Of a stretch of 64,000 bases of DNA, positions 7,384-16,000 are shown one piece after another. Position 1 is the stretch's first letter; each line of letters starts with the position of its first letter. Below the pieces are notes generated by a model that worked only from the letters and a program-made list of their open reading frames with translations, was not told the origin of the DNA and did no database searches. A program made the translations under genes and the position numbers. This DNA comes from JBBRGK01 sp036741355 (GTDB taxonomy: Bacteria; Chloroflexota; Dehalococcoidia; CAUJGQ01): NCBI GenBank assembly GCA_036741355.1, contig DAINSK010000020.1, positions 3,592 through 67,591 of the forward strand, given 5' to 3'.

Positions 7384-8592
7384 ATGCCAGGAGCACTGTC
7401 AAAGGCCGCGGCGATCGTCGGAGCCGCGGAAGCGAACGAAATCGGCTACCCCGAAACCCCGAAGACCTCCCTGCAGTTGCACATAGAGGCGATCAAGAAC
7501 GTCAGCGACCAGACCCGCATTCCGATCTCGCGCATCGACGGCATCTTCTCGGCGAACTGGTCCTCTGAGCTCGCCGAACACCTCGGTTTACATCCAAAGT
7601 ACATCGACACGACGTCCGTGGGCGGCTGCTCGTTCGAGATGCACGTTCACCACGCGCTTGCCGCGATTCACGCCGGCATCATCGACGTGGCGCTCGTCAG
7701 CCACGGCCAAGCAGGCTGGTCGGCCCGAGCGAACCGCGGCCGCGGCACTGGTGGGGGACGTGGCGGCGGCGACCCGTGGGCGCCGGGAACAGAGTTCACC
7801 ATGGCCTATGGCTTTTCCGGAGCCCCCTCGAACTACGCGCACGCCATGACGCGCCACAACTACCGCTACGGCACAACGCCCGAAGATTTCGCGCACATCG
7901 CGGTGGTCACGCGGCAGTGGGCGATGCTGAACCCGCGCGCTGTGATGTTTTCCAAAGAGACGAACCCGGGTGGCGGCCCGATCACGGTGGAGGACGTGCA
8001 GAACGCTCGCCTGATCTCCTGGCCGCTCACCCTGCTCCACTGCTGCCTGGTGACGGATTACGGCGGCGCGATCCTCATCACGAACCCGGAGATCGCGCGC
8101 AGCGTCAAAACCAAACCGGTTTGGATCGCGGGCGCGGGCGAGAGCATGAGCCACTCGAACATGCTCGAGATGGAGGATTTCACCGCGACGTCGGCGGCCG
8201 CATCTTCGGCAACGGCCTACAAAATGGCCGGCATGGGCCCCGAAGACATGGAAATGGCCATGATCTACGACTCCTTCACGATAACGGACGGGATCACGGC
8301 TGAGATGCTGGGGCTCGCTCCACGCGGCGAAGGCTTCCGCTTGTGGAAAGACGGCCACGCGGCGCCAGGGGGCCGTTTGCCGATCAACACGAACGGCGGC
8401 GGGCTCTCCTTCAACCATTCCGGCATGTACGGCCAGCAGCTCATTGTGGAGGCGTACCGGCAGCTCACGGGCACGGCTGAAGACGGCGTCAACGGCCTGC
8501 CGGGCAAGCAGACGAAGGCGCGCTCGTGCGTGGTCAACGGCACCGGCGGCAGCCTCTCGACCACCGGAACACTGGTACTCGTCGCGGACTAA
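7384..8592 (+). CDS. Thiolase-like protein (SCP2-thiolase type)
   Basis: A 402-residue thiolase-fold protein paired with the DUF35 gene. It shows the family outline: AAIVGAAEANEIG at the N-terminus, SVGGCSFEMHVHHA where the nucleophilic Cys normally sits, a central FAHIAVVTRQWAMLNPRA, and NTNGGGLSFNHSGMYG near the C-terminus. The canonical GHP motif is replaced, as is common in SCP2-type thiolases. Such proteins cleave or condense beta-ketoacyl-CoA, often in steroid or aromatic side-chain degradation. The substrate here is unknown. GGGAGG before the ATG supports the start. Confidence 0.85.
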   Translation: MPGALSKAAAIVGAAEANEIGYPETPKTSLQLHIEAIKNVSDQTRIPISRIDGIFSANWSSELAEHLGLHPKYIDTTSVGGCSFEMHVHHALAAIHAGIIDVALVSHGQAGWSARANRGRGTGGGRGGGDPWAPGTEFTMAYGFSGAPSNYAHAMTRHNYRYGTTPEDFAHIAVVTRQWAMLNPRAVMFSKETNPGGGPITVEDVQNARLISWPLTLLHCCLVTDYGGAILITNPEIARSVKTKPVWIAGAGESMSHSNMLEMEDFTATSAAASSATAYKMAGMGPEDMEMAMIYDSFTITDGITAEMLGLAPRGEGFRLWKDGHAAPGGRLPINTNGGGLSFNHSGMYGQQLIVEAYRQLTGTAEDGVNGLPGKQTKARSCVVNGTGGSLSTTGTLVLVAD

Positions 8593-8685
8593 CTTCGGGC
8601 CGGCCGCGGCTGGTCGTTTAGGAGCCTATCCGCTTGGTGGCTGGTTTACGAGTATTTCGAGTGTGTGCGATGATGGTGCCGAGGT

Positions 8686-9141
8686 ATGGCGATGACACGA
8701 ACAGTCCAGGCGCACGCCATCATATCCGCCGACCTCCCCGAGCGGCCGCAACTCAGTCAGATCGCACGCCTGCTGGATGACGCGGAGGACGCGGGCAGCG
8801 TCCTGGTTGTCCACGGCGAAGCGCGGGAGGCCCTGCCGCGGGCGGCAGCGGTCGCGCTCCGCGCGATCGTCGAGAGTCTGGCCGATGGGACGGCCATCGC
8901 GCTTGTACCGCTGGACCGGCAGTTACGAACCCAGGAGGCGGCCGACCTGCTCGGCGTCTCACGGCCCCACTTGGTGCGCCTGCTCGAGCAGGGTGAAATC
9001 TCGTTCACCTGGACGGGCAGACAGCGGCGTGTTCGGTTGCAAGGCCTGCTCGCCTACAAAGCGCTCCGTGACGGCGAGCGCCGTAAGCACCTGGATGAAC
9101 TCATGCGATTGAGCGAGAAATTCGTCCTCTACGACGATTAG
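8686..9141 (+). CDS. HTH (excisionase family) antitoxin-like protein
   Basis: A 151-residue protein. Its N-terminal half resembles the helical region of PhdYeFM/excisionase-type antitoxins (DGTAIALVPLDRQL). A winged HTH follows: LRTQEAADLLGVSRPHLVRLLEQGEI and RRVRLQGLLAYKA. It is placed 16 bases before a PIN-type gene, the standard antitoxin-toxin order. ATG at 8692 is an equally good start because a GAGG box precedes it by six bases. The toxin next door is broken, so this may be an orphan antitoxin. Confidence 0.75.
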   Translation: MAMTRTVQAHAIISADLPERPQLSQIARLLDDAEDAGSVLVVHGEAREALPRAAAVALRAIVESLADGTAIALVPLDRQLRTQEAADLLGVSRPHLVRLLEQGEISFTWTGRQRRVRLQGLLAYKALRDGERRKHLDELMRLSEKFVLYDD

Positions 9142-9157
9142 GGGGCTGCCATCGGGT

Positions 9158-9495
9158 ATGCCTCCGCCCATCGCTACTCTGGACACAAACGTTCTATTCC
9201 CCTCGCAGCTTCGGGACACGTTGCTTGACCTGTCTGACGCGGGCTTGTACCTCTGCCGCTGGAGCGCAGAAACCCTCAATGAGGTAAACCGCAACCTTGC
9301 GAAGCGTTCAGGCGTTGGCCCAGACGGTGCCAGGCGCCTCATCGCGGCGCTCCGAGCGGCGTTCCCCACCGCCATTGTCTTGAACTCGTTCGATCCGGGC
9401 TCCGCCGCCGTACTCCTGGTTCACCCGAAGGATCGCCATGTTCTCGCCGCGGCAGTCGCTCCCGTTCCACCATGTTGGTGACCGACAACCTTACC
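9158..9495 (+). pseudogene. PIN-domain toxin, broken
   Basis: The N-terminus has the PIN core (ATLDTNVLFPSQLRD) and the middle keeps HPKDRHVLAAAV. One base appears to be missing near 9455, which sends the frame to an early TGA. The expected continuation (RSRSTMLVTDNLT) is present in another frame up to 9495. There the PIN similarity stops abruptly and becomes a membrane-protein fragment. The gene is thus frameshifted and 3'-deleted. In origin it was the toxin of the HTH gene just upstream. Confidence 0.65.
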
Positions 9496-9669
9496 GGCGA
9501 CCACTACGTCATCGACATCTTCGTCGGATGGCTGTTCGCTCTGGTAGCGTTTACCCTTGTCTGGCGCCCCGGAAGGAACGTCTCACCGGCGACTGTGCTC
9601 GGCGCCGTGCAGCCCGCGGCAGCTATAGTAAACTCAGCCCGAGTTGTCGGATCCGGAATAGAATCCTGA
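9496..9669 (+). pseudogene. PAP2-phosphatase C-terminal fragment fused to PIN remnant
   Basis: Directly after the PIN motif TDNLT the same frame reads GDHYVIDIFVGWLFALVAF. This resembles the last catalytic helix of PAP2-family phosphatases (His followed by Asp in the HY..D pattern, then a membrane helix). The rest of the PAP2 gene is absent. The simplest reading is a deletion that joined the middle of a PIN toxin gene to the end of a membrane phosphatase gene. The chimeric 65-residue frame from ATG 9472 is unlikely to be functional. Confidence 0.5.
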
Positions 9670-9691
9670 ACTGGAGAAGGAGTGCGAAGGC

Positions 9692-10942
9692 ATGGTCGCC
9701 ACCCTAAGCACGCGCGATCTCATTGCCGCGGAACCCGAAGAGGTCGGCCTGTCGTCTTCGCGGCTCGGAAACCTGACGCGGCTCGTCCAGGGATACGTCG
9801 ACGACGGGAAGATACCAGGCGCGATCTCGCTCGTGGCGCGGCGGGGCAAGGTCGTCCACTTTGAGACTTACGGTCAGATGGAGGTCGAAGCCGGGAAGAC
9901 GATGGCCCCGGACACGATCTTCCGCATCTACTCGATGACCAAGCCGATCGCGAGCGTCGCGCTGATGACGCTTTACGAAGAGGGCCGGTTTCAACTCGAC
10001 GATCCGGCATCGAAATTCATTCCCGAGCTCAAAGGGCTAAAAGTGTTCGCCGGCGGCACCGCCGACAAGTACGAGGTGCGTGACCCCGTCCGCGAGATTA
10101 TCGTGCGCGACCTTCTCATGCACACATCGGGGCTCGTCGGCGCCGGCGAGGCCACGGTGGTCGGACAGCTTTACCAGGAGGCAGAGCTCAGGGGTTCATC
10201 CTCGTCCGGCACGCTGGCCGACATGATCGCCAAGGTTGGCCGGCTGCCGTTGCACTGCGACCCCGGCTCTCAGTGGAACTACGGCATTTCGACGGACCTG
10301 GTCGGCTACCTTTGCGAGGTGATCAGCGGCACCCGTTTCGATCGGTTCGTGGAAGAGCGCATCTGTGCGCCGCTGGGTATGAAAGACACGGGCTTCCAGG
10401 TTCCGGAGAGCGAGGTGGGGCGTTTCGCGGCGAACTATCGCCGGGGCGACACGCCGGAGCCGAGCTACGTCCTCATCGACCGGCCGGACAGCAGCAGCCC
10501 CTACACGAAACGGCGAACCTACTTCTCGGGCGCAGGCGGCATGGTCTCGACGGCCGCCGATTATCTACGCTTCTGCATGATGCTGCGGAACGGCGGCGAG
10601 TTGGACGGCGCCCGCATCCTGGGGCCGCGAACGCTCCAGTTCATGACGATAAACCACCTGCCGGGCGGTCGCGACCTCGCCGGATTGGGCGGACGTCTGG
10701 GCGAGACGACGCTGGACGGTATCGGCTTCGGCCTCGGCTTCGCCGTCCTGCTCGATCCGACAGTCGCGCAGGTGCTGGGCACGCCGGGCGAGTATTACTG
10801 GGGCGGCGCTGCATCGACGGGGTTCTTCGTTTCGCCGCGCGAGGATCTGATCATGATCTTCCTCACTCAGCTCATGCCGTCGTCGAGCTATCCGATCCGG
10901 CGGGAGATCCGCGCGACGATCTATTCATCGATCATCGAGTAG
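9692..10942 (+). CDS. Serine hydrolase, beta-lactamase (class C) family
   Basis: A 416-residue serine beta-lactamase-like hydrolase or esterase. The SxxK motif is SMTK (about residue 77), HTSG lies in LLMHTSGLVGAG, and the YxN-type tyrosine is in QWNYGIS. The family includes esterases, D-aminopeptidases and EstB-like enzymes; real beta-lactam resistance is not implied. There is no signal peptide, which favours a cytoplasmic esterase. The start is supported by GGAG ten bases upstream. The gene stands alone, with a palindromic repeat downstream. Confidence 0.88.
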   Translation: MVATLSTRDLIAAEPEEVGLSSSRLGNLTRLVQGYVDDGKIPGAISLVARRGKVVHFETYGQMEVEAGKTMAPDTIFRIYSMTKPIASVALMTLYEEGRFQLDDPASKFIPELKGLKVFAGGTADKYEVRDPVREIIVRDLLMHTSGLVGAGEATVVGQLYQEAELRGSSSSGTLADMIAKVGRLPLHCDPGSQWNYGISTDLVGYLCEVISGTRFDRFVEERICAPLGMKDTGFQVPESEVGRFAANYRRGDTPEPSYVLIDRPDSSSPYTKRRTYFSGAGGMVSTAADYLRFCMMLRNGGELDGARILGPRTLQFMTINHLPGGRDLAGLGGRLGETTLDGIGFGLGFAVLLDPTVAQVLGTPGEYYWGGAASTGFFVSPREDLIMIFLTQLMPSSSYPIRREIRATIYSSIIE

Positions 10943-10952
10943 GGCGCATTCC

Positions 10953-11123
10953 GCCCGGCGACTAAAGTCGCGGGCTTGATTTACGAAGTCCGCCTGCGCG
11001 GACTGGGGCATTTGAATCCCCGCCGGCAGGCTTGGTGGGCGGGTTCGGGCCGCTCTCCCGGCGGGTCCCGGGTCCGGCGCAGGCCGGTTTCGTGAAATGA
11101 GCCCGCGGTTTCAACCGCCGGGC
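10953..11123. repeat. Palindromic repeat with imperfect inverted ends
   Basis: The left end 10953-10980 begins GCCCGGCGACTAAAGTCGCG. The right end 11099-11123 reads GAGCCCGCGGTTTCAACC and onward. The two are inverted copies of one motif (GCCCGGCG, A-rich centre, CGCGGGCT). Between them are further GC-rich stem-loops. A related half-site occurs at 37334-37352 at the 3' end of another gene. This looks like a REP/MITE-type intergenic element. Nothing coding is seen here. Confidence 0.6.
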
Positions 11124-11171
11124 AACCGAGCAGGCCACGCCAGTGGGCCTACACCTCCACCGGAGTGTCGC

Positions 11172-11984
11172 TCAGGAAAGCCCCCACTCGATCGCGTTTG
11201 CGAGCAGGCGCTCGAACGGTTCGGTTTCCCAGGGGCCGCGCAGAATCGGAGGCGTTTTGCCCTCCGGGTCAACGCTGGTGTCGACGAACGGCTGCGAAGA
11301 GCTTTCCGGCGTGTGACAGTGGCCGAGGGCGACGTAGGCGACTCCGCCTTTGCCAACCTCGTGCGTGAAACCTAAGACCCGCGTCTTGCCGTCTGCCTGC
11401 AGCGAGGTGTCATTCTCGTACACGAACCCGAAGCCGGGCGGCGACGGGTCCTTCGCTAGCTCGGTCGTCAGGATGACGTCCGTCCGCTCTGGGTGCTGAA
11501 GTTCGATCATGTATAGCTCATCGACGACATCGAAAGATTTGGGCAGTCCCCTGGTTAGCGGATGGCTCTCGGCCGGCACGTCCACTCTGAAGCGGCGCAC
11601 GGGGGGATGATTGATGAAGAAGCCGCCCAGCATGTCGTGGTAGCTGGTTTTCACCATCGTCCGTCGCCGGCCGTCGACGCGGACTGCTCTGCCGCCGCTG
11701 CTGCCGTGCAGACCCAGCCAGCGCCCGCCCGCCTGCAGCCAATCGTTTACGAACGCCGTCTGCTGGTCGTTCGCGTAGGGGCCGGCGACGTACGTGATCA
11801 AGAGCTTGCGGTCCGGCAGCCACTTGTCGATGTCGGTGAAGTCGCCGGACACGGTTGCGGGCGCCCCCCGCTCATGCAGCATCTGCAGCAGACGCAATCG
11901 GGCGTAATCGATGTCGTGTCCGGCGAACGTTCCCGGCGGAAAGCCGCCGGCTACCACATGCGCAATTGCTCCCGATCTTGCCAT
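11172..11984 (-). CDS. ThuA-like (glutamine-amidotransferase-like) protein
   Basis: A 270-residue ThuA-domain protein. Visible features are VVAGGFPPGTFAGHD at the N-terminus, LLITYVAGPYANDQQ, GGRWLGLHGSSGG in the nucleophile-elbow position (Ser/Gly rather than Cys), SYHDMLGGFFINHPP, and VAYVALGHCHTP near the end. ThuA proteins have a class-I amidotransferase fold without the full catalytic triad and are linked to sugar utilisation; the reaction is not established. No signal peptide. The gene is monocistronic here, and a copy of a carboxylase gene 3' end lies just upstream. Confidence 0.85.
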   Translation of the reverse strand: MARSGAIAHVVAGGFPPGTFAGHDIDYARLRLLQMLHERGAPATVSGDFTDIDKWLPDRKLLITYVAGPYANDQQTAFVNDWLQAGGRWLGLHGSSGGRAVRVDGRRRTMVKTSYHDMLGGFFINHPPVRRFRVDVPAESHPLTRGLPKSFDVVDELYMIELQHPERTDVILTTELAKDPSPPGFGFVYENDTSLQADGKTRVLGFTHEVGKGGVAYVALGHCHTPESSSQPFVDTSVDPEGKTPPILRGPWETEPFERLLANAIEWGLS

Positions 11985-12050
11985 GTCTAGTCCCTTTCCA
12001 AAGGCGCTGGATGCCTCATCCTATCAGGATGGATTTTCTTCCCACACTCA

Positions 12051-12105
12051 ACCTACCACGCGTCGATCGCCGGACGCTTTTTGCCCTCGCGGGGCGGCGC
12101 CGGGC
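12051..12105. repeat. 55-bp direct repeat, left copy (carboxylase 3'-end copy)
   Basis: Matches 12836-12890 at 53 of 55 positions in the same orientation. Read on the minus strand it encodes PAPPREGKKRPAIDAW and a stop, exactly the last residues of the acyl-CoA carboxylase. Both mismatches (12059 and 12068) fall at third codon positions and are silent. It is detached from any upstream coding frame. Together with the right copy it brackets the DUF4258/YgiT cassette and resembles an att-type duplication. Confidence 0.8.
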
Positions 12106-12138
12106 AGCACACCGTGCCGCCTGGTGACCGCTGGTCTC

Positions 12139-12387
12139 CTAAGCCGTTGCGTTAGGAAAGTGGTAAAGGGGTACCATGATCGTTTCCGGCTCGCACCGCT
12201 GCTCGATGACTTCCTGGATTGCATCGACTGTGTCAGGCGAGAGGTATTGCTCACCGCACTGCGGGCAAACCTGGGCCGGAACGCCGGCCACGAGAGAAAT
12301 CAGCTCTCCCCCAGGCTGGGTGTAGGTGATGGGTTCGGTCCTGAGCTCGGCTCCGCAAACGGAACACGAGTCACGTTCCTTTGCCAT
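12139..12387 (-). CDS. YgiT-type zinc-finger antitoxin (MqsA N-domain-like)
   Basis: An 82-residue protein with two CxxC pairs, CSVCG near the N-terminus and CPQCGEQYLS later, in the layout of YgiT/MqsA N-terminal zinc-finger proteins. These act as antitoxins for MqsR or DUF4258 toxins by covering the active site. The C-terminal HTH of MqsA is absent. ATG 12387 is supported by AAGGAG six bases before it. The gene overlaps the 3' part of the DUF4258 gene by 88 bases, which is longer than usual. Confidence 0.8.
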   Translation of the reverse strand: MAKERDSCSVCGAELRTEPITYTQPGGELISLVAGVPAQVCPQCGEQYLSPDTVDAIQEVIEQRCEPETIMVPLYHFPNATA

Positions 12388-12710
12388 CTTTTTCTCCTTG
12401 TCTTCAAGTCTGGCTCCCACTCGTCGAGGTCCGGCTCGTAGACGGTGATAATGTCAACGATCTGCCGCAACGAGCAAACAAGGTGAAGGGGCCTGCCTGC
12501 GTCAGTGCTGCCGAGAATTAAACAACAGGGTCCGTAGTGGTGCTCTGGATAACCCTCGATGACTTGGCCGCCTGCAACTACAGCTTCAATGTCCCGTCGC
12601 CGGACCGCCCTGGCAATTCGTTGCTGTGCAGCATGAATGGTGTATCGGTCTCTGCCCCGAGCAAAAGCTCGGGCAATATGTGCCATTTTCTCTTGATCGT
12701 CTGCATTCAT
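12300..12710 (-). CDS. DUF4258 toxin-like protein
   Basis: A 136-residue protein. Residues 23-95 are typical of DUF4258: YTIHAAQQRIARAVRRRDIE, then GQVIEGYPEHHYGPCCLIL, then PLHLVCSLRQIVDIITVYEP. This is a RelE/MqsR-like small RNase fold. The remaining tail after KTRRKRW is proline and serine rich, overlaps the antitoxin gene, and looks like readthrough past the usual end of the family. It is first in a two-gene toxin-antitoxin operon. A TACAAT -10 element lies upstream on the minus strand at 12756-12761. Confidence 0.78.
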   Translation of the reverse strand: MNADDQEKMAHIARAFARGRDRYTIHAAQQRIARAVRRRDIEAVVAGGQVIEGYPEHHYGPCCLILGSTDAGRPLHLVCSLRQIVDIITVYEPDLDEWEPDLKTRRKRWQRNVTRVPFAEPSSGPNPSPTPSLGES

Positions 12711-12835
12711 GCGAAGGAAGCCGTATGCCGGCAGTCCTTAGCCGACGCAGAAGAAATTGTACTACGCGCGAACGGTGCCGCCTCGCTGCTGTGCAACCCA
12801 TTAGCATTCCGGGATCGCGGCTGGGTCACCGCCGC

Positions 12836-12890
12836 ACCTACCAGGCGTCGATGGCCGGACGCTTTTTGCCCTCGCGGGGCGGCGCCGGGC
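12836..12890. repeat. 55-bp direct repeat, right copy (authentic carboxylase 3' end)
   Basis: This copy is in frame with the carboxyltransferase coding sequence and supplies its last 17 codons and TAG stop (12838-12840). It pairs with 12051-12105, offset by 785 bases. The 730 bases between the copies carry only the toxin-antitoxin pair and its promoter region. No integrase or transposase is present between the copies. Confidence 0.8.
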
Positions 12891-13017
12891 GGATCGAGCG
12901 CAGGAGGCTCGCAACCCAGCGGCGGGAGTCGGCGGGGTCGATGGCGTCGTCGATGCCGAAGTGGGTGGCGTTGTTCTGCGCCTGGGAGCGCAGGTAGGCG
13001 TCGGCCACCATCTTCTC
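12838..13017 (-). pseudogene. Carboxyltransferase C-terminal tail beyond an in-frame amber codon
   Basis: The frame of the carboxylase continues directly after the TAG at 13018-13020. It encodes EKMVADAYLRSQAQNNATHF, GIDDAIDPADSRRWV and the terminal PREGKKRPAIDAW before its own TAG. These are normal final residues of acyl-CoA carboxyltransferase domains. The tail has no start codon of its own and no ribosome-binding site, so it is made only if TAG is read through or is a sequence error. Confidence 0.8.
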
Positions 13018-16000
13018 CTAGGTGAGCCTGCGCTCTTCCGGGTCTGCAATCGCCGCAAGCTGATCGCGGAAGCCGAGCTTCACCGAGCCTTCGATTCCCA
13101 TCCCGTAGAACTCGCCCGTCGGCCACGCGACAGTAAAGTACGGGACCTTGTAGGACCCGCCCGCCATGGCGATCGCGCCGAGACCATAGGCTTTGCGCAG
13201 GATGATCGTGAAGAACGGGATCGAGAGGTTTGCTCCGGTAACGAACATGCGGCTGGAATGGCGCACCAACGCCGTGTGCTCGATCTCCGGGCCAACCATG
13301 ATGCCGGGCGTATCGCAAAGGTAGAGGAGCGGCAGGTCGAACGCGTCGCAGATCTGCATAAAACGCGCGGCCTTGTCGGCGCCATCGGCGTCGATCGCAC
13401 CGCCGAGGTGCATCGGGTTGTTGGCAATCACGCCCATGGGACGCCCCTCGACGCGGATCAGCGACGTGACCATGCCCAGGCCGAATCCCGGCCTGAGCTC
13501 GAGCACGCTACCGGTGTCAGCGAGGGTCTCGATCACAAAGCGAACGTGGTAGACACGCAGGCGGTTCTCCGGCACGATCCGCCGCATGCGGCGCTGATCG
13601 GGAGACTCCCACGTGCTTAGCGGACCCTGAAAATAGGATAGGTAGCGCTTCGCCACGTCGACAGCTTCGGCCTCGTCGGCGACGGCGATGTCGACCACGC
13701 CGTTTTTAATCTGCACATCCATGGGCCCGATGTCCTCAGGAGCGAACACCCCGAGCCCGCCCCCCTCGATCATCGCGGGACCGCCCATGCCAAGGTTTGA
13801 GCCGGCGGTGGCTATGATCACGTCGCAACAGCCCAGCAGCGATGCGTTGCCGGCGAAGCAGCGACCCGAGGTGATGCCGACGACGGGCACCAGGCCGGAA
13901 AGTTGCGCGAAGCGGGAGAAAGTGTGGCTGCCGCCACCGCCGCCGCTGGCGTCGTCACCCGGACGTCCGCCGCCGCCCTCGGCGAACAGCACGACCGGCA
14001 TGCGGCCCTGTTCGGCAACGTCGATCATGCGGTCCGTTTTGGCGTGGTTGCGGTTTCCCTGCGTCCCGGCGAGCACCATGTAGTCGTAGCAGATCAACGC
14101 TACCCGCGACGCCGGCTCCTCGAACTGGTCGCCGTTGACGGTACCGATCCCGACGATCATCCCGTCGGCCGGCGTCCTAGCGATGAGCTGCTCGAGCGAC
14201 ATCCGGCTGTGCCGGTTCGCCACGACCAGCGGCCCGTATTCGATGAACGTGTCCGGATCGAACAGTTGCGCGATGTTCTCGCGTGCCGTTTGGTGCCCGC
14301 CGGCGTGCCGGCGGGCAACGGTATCGGGTCGCGCTTCGTCGAGTGCGCGATGATGCCGGTCGAGCACCGCGCTCAAGTCCGGACGGATCTCGTCGAGATC
14401 GACGTCTTCATCCGCCAGTGAGTCGCCGCCCGCGACCTCGCTCGCTTCGATGAAGAGGAGCGGGTGCCCCGGGTAGAGCGTGTCGCCGGCGGCCACCGCT
14501 ATCCGTCGAACGATACCGCTCACCGCGGCCTTGATCTCGTGCTCCATCTTCATCGATTCCATGATTACCACCGCCTGGCCGGCATGGACGGCGTCGCCTT
14601 CCCGCACTTCGACGCTCACGATCGTTCCTTGCAAGGGGGCTTCCACCGCAACCGTACCGTCGGGTCCGGCGGCTGTACTCGATGGCGCAGCCGGTATGGG
14701 AGAATGCGGGCGGGCGGCGACGGCCGCAGCACCGGCTCCCTTCCCGTAGGCCAGCACGGCGAGCGGGTCGTTCGGATCGACACGGGCTCCTGCCCTCTGG
14801 GGTTCGCCTGGACGACCTTCGTCGGGCGCCACTCTCGCTTCGACGTAGCGCCGCTCGTGCACCGTGCTCGCTTCGCCGATCAGCGTCGCCAGATGGTCTT
14901 CGATGAAATGGGTGGAGAGTTGTGCCGCGCGAAACGCGGGATGGTGCAGCACGCTTTGCAAGAACGGGATGTTGGTGGAGATGCCCTCGATGCGGAATTC
15001 GCTCAGGGCGCGGTAGCAGCGGGTTACCGCATCGTCGAAGCTTGGCCTGCTCGTGTTGGCGATCACCTTCGCCAGCAGCGAGTCGAAACGCGGACTGGTG
15101 CGGTAACCGGCGTAGCCAAACGTGTCGACGCGAATTCCCGGACCCGTGGGTGGATCGAACGCCGTTAGCGTGCCGCCGGAAGGCAGCACGTCTCCGGTCG
15201 CGGTCATTGTCTCCATGTTGACGCGCACCTGGATTGCGAAGCCGCGCGGCGCCGGCACGTCCTGCTGAAGCAGTCCCAGCGATTCGAGCGATGCGCCGCC
15301 GGCAAGCTCGAGCTGGACGCGAACCAGGTCGATCCCCGTCACCTGCTCGGTCACCGTGTGCTCGACCTGCAGGCGCGGGTTTGCCTCGATAAAGGCGAAT
15401 GGTGAATCGTCGCTTAGATGCGTGGCGTCGACCAGGAACTCAAAGGTGCCGATGTTGTCGTAGCGTACGGTTCGCGCGAGCTGTATGGCGGCCGCGGTGA
15501 TCCGCTCGCGTAACTTTGGCGGCAGCCCGGGCGCCGGTGCGATCTCGATGAGCTTCTGGTGACGCCGCTGGACGCTGCAGTCGCGCTCCCAGAGATGGCT
15601 GACTGCCCCCGAGCCATCACCTGCGATCTGCACTTCGATGTGCCGGGCAGTGCGCACGAGCTGTTCAACGTATACGTCGCCGTTGCCGAACGCCGCCCTG
15701 GCCTCAGACTGGCAACGCGCGTAGGCGTCGTCGAGCTGATGCACATCCTCGACCGCACGGACACCACGGCCACCGCCGCCCGCGATCGCTTTGATCATCA
15801 TCGCGGCGCCGGCACCCAGCGAGCGGAAGAACTCGCGCGCCTGCCCGAGGCTCGTCGGACCCTTGGTGCCGGCAAGCACCGGTACACCCGCGTCTGCAGC
15901 CGTCTCACGCGCCCGCACCTTGTCCCCGAATAGCTCCAGGATTTCGAATCGCGGGCCGATGAACGTGATCCCCGCCTCCGCGCAACACCGCGCGAAGGCG

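Noticed and set aside
14295..14316. Perfect 22-bp GC palindrome
   Set aside because: It lies inside the carboxylase coding sequence at a normally conserved place (RRHAGG), so it is probably a by-product of codon use.
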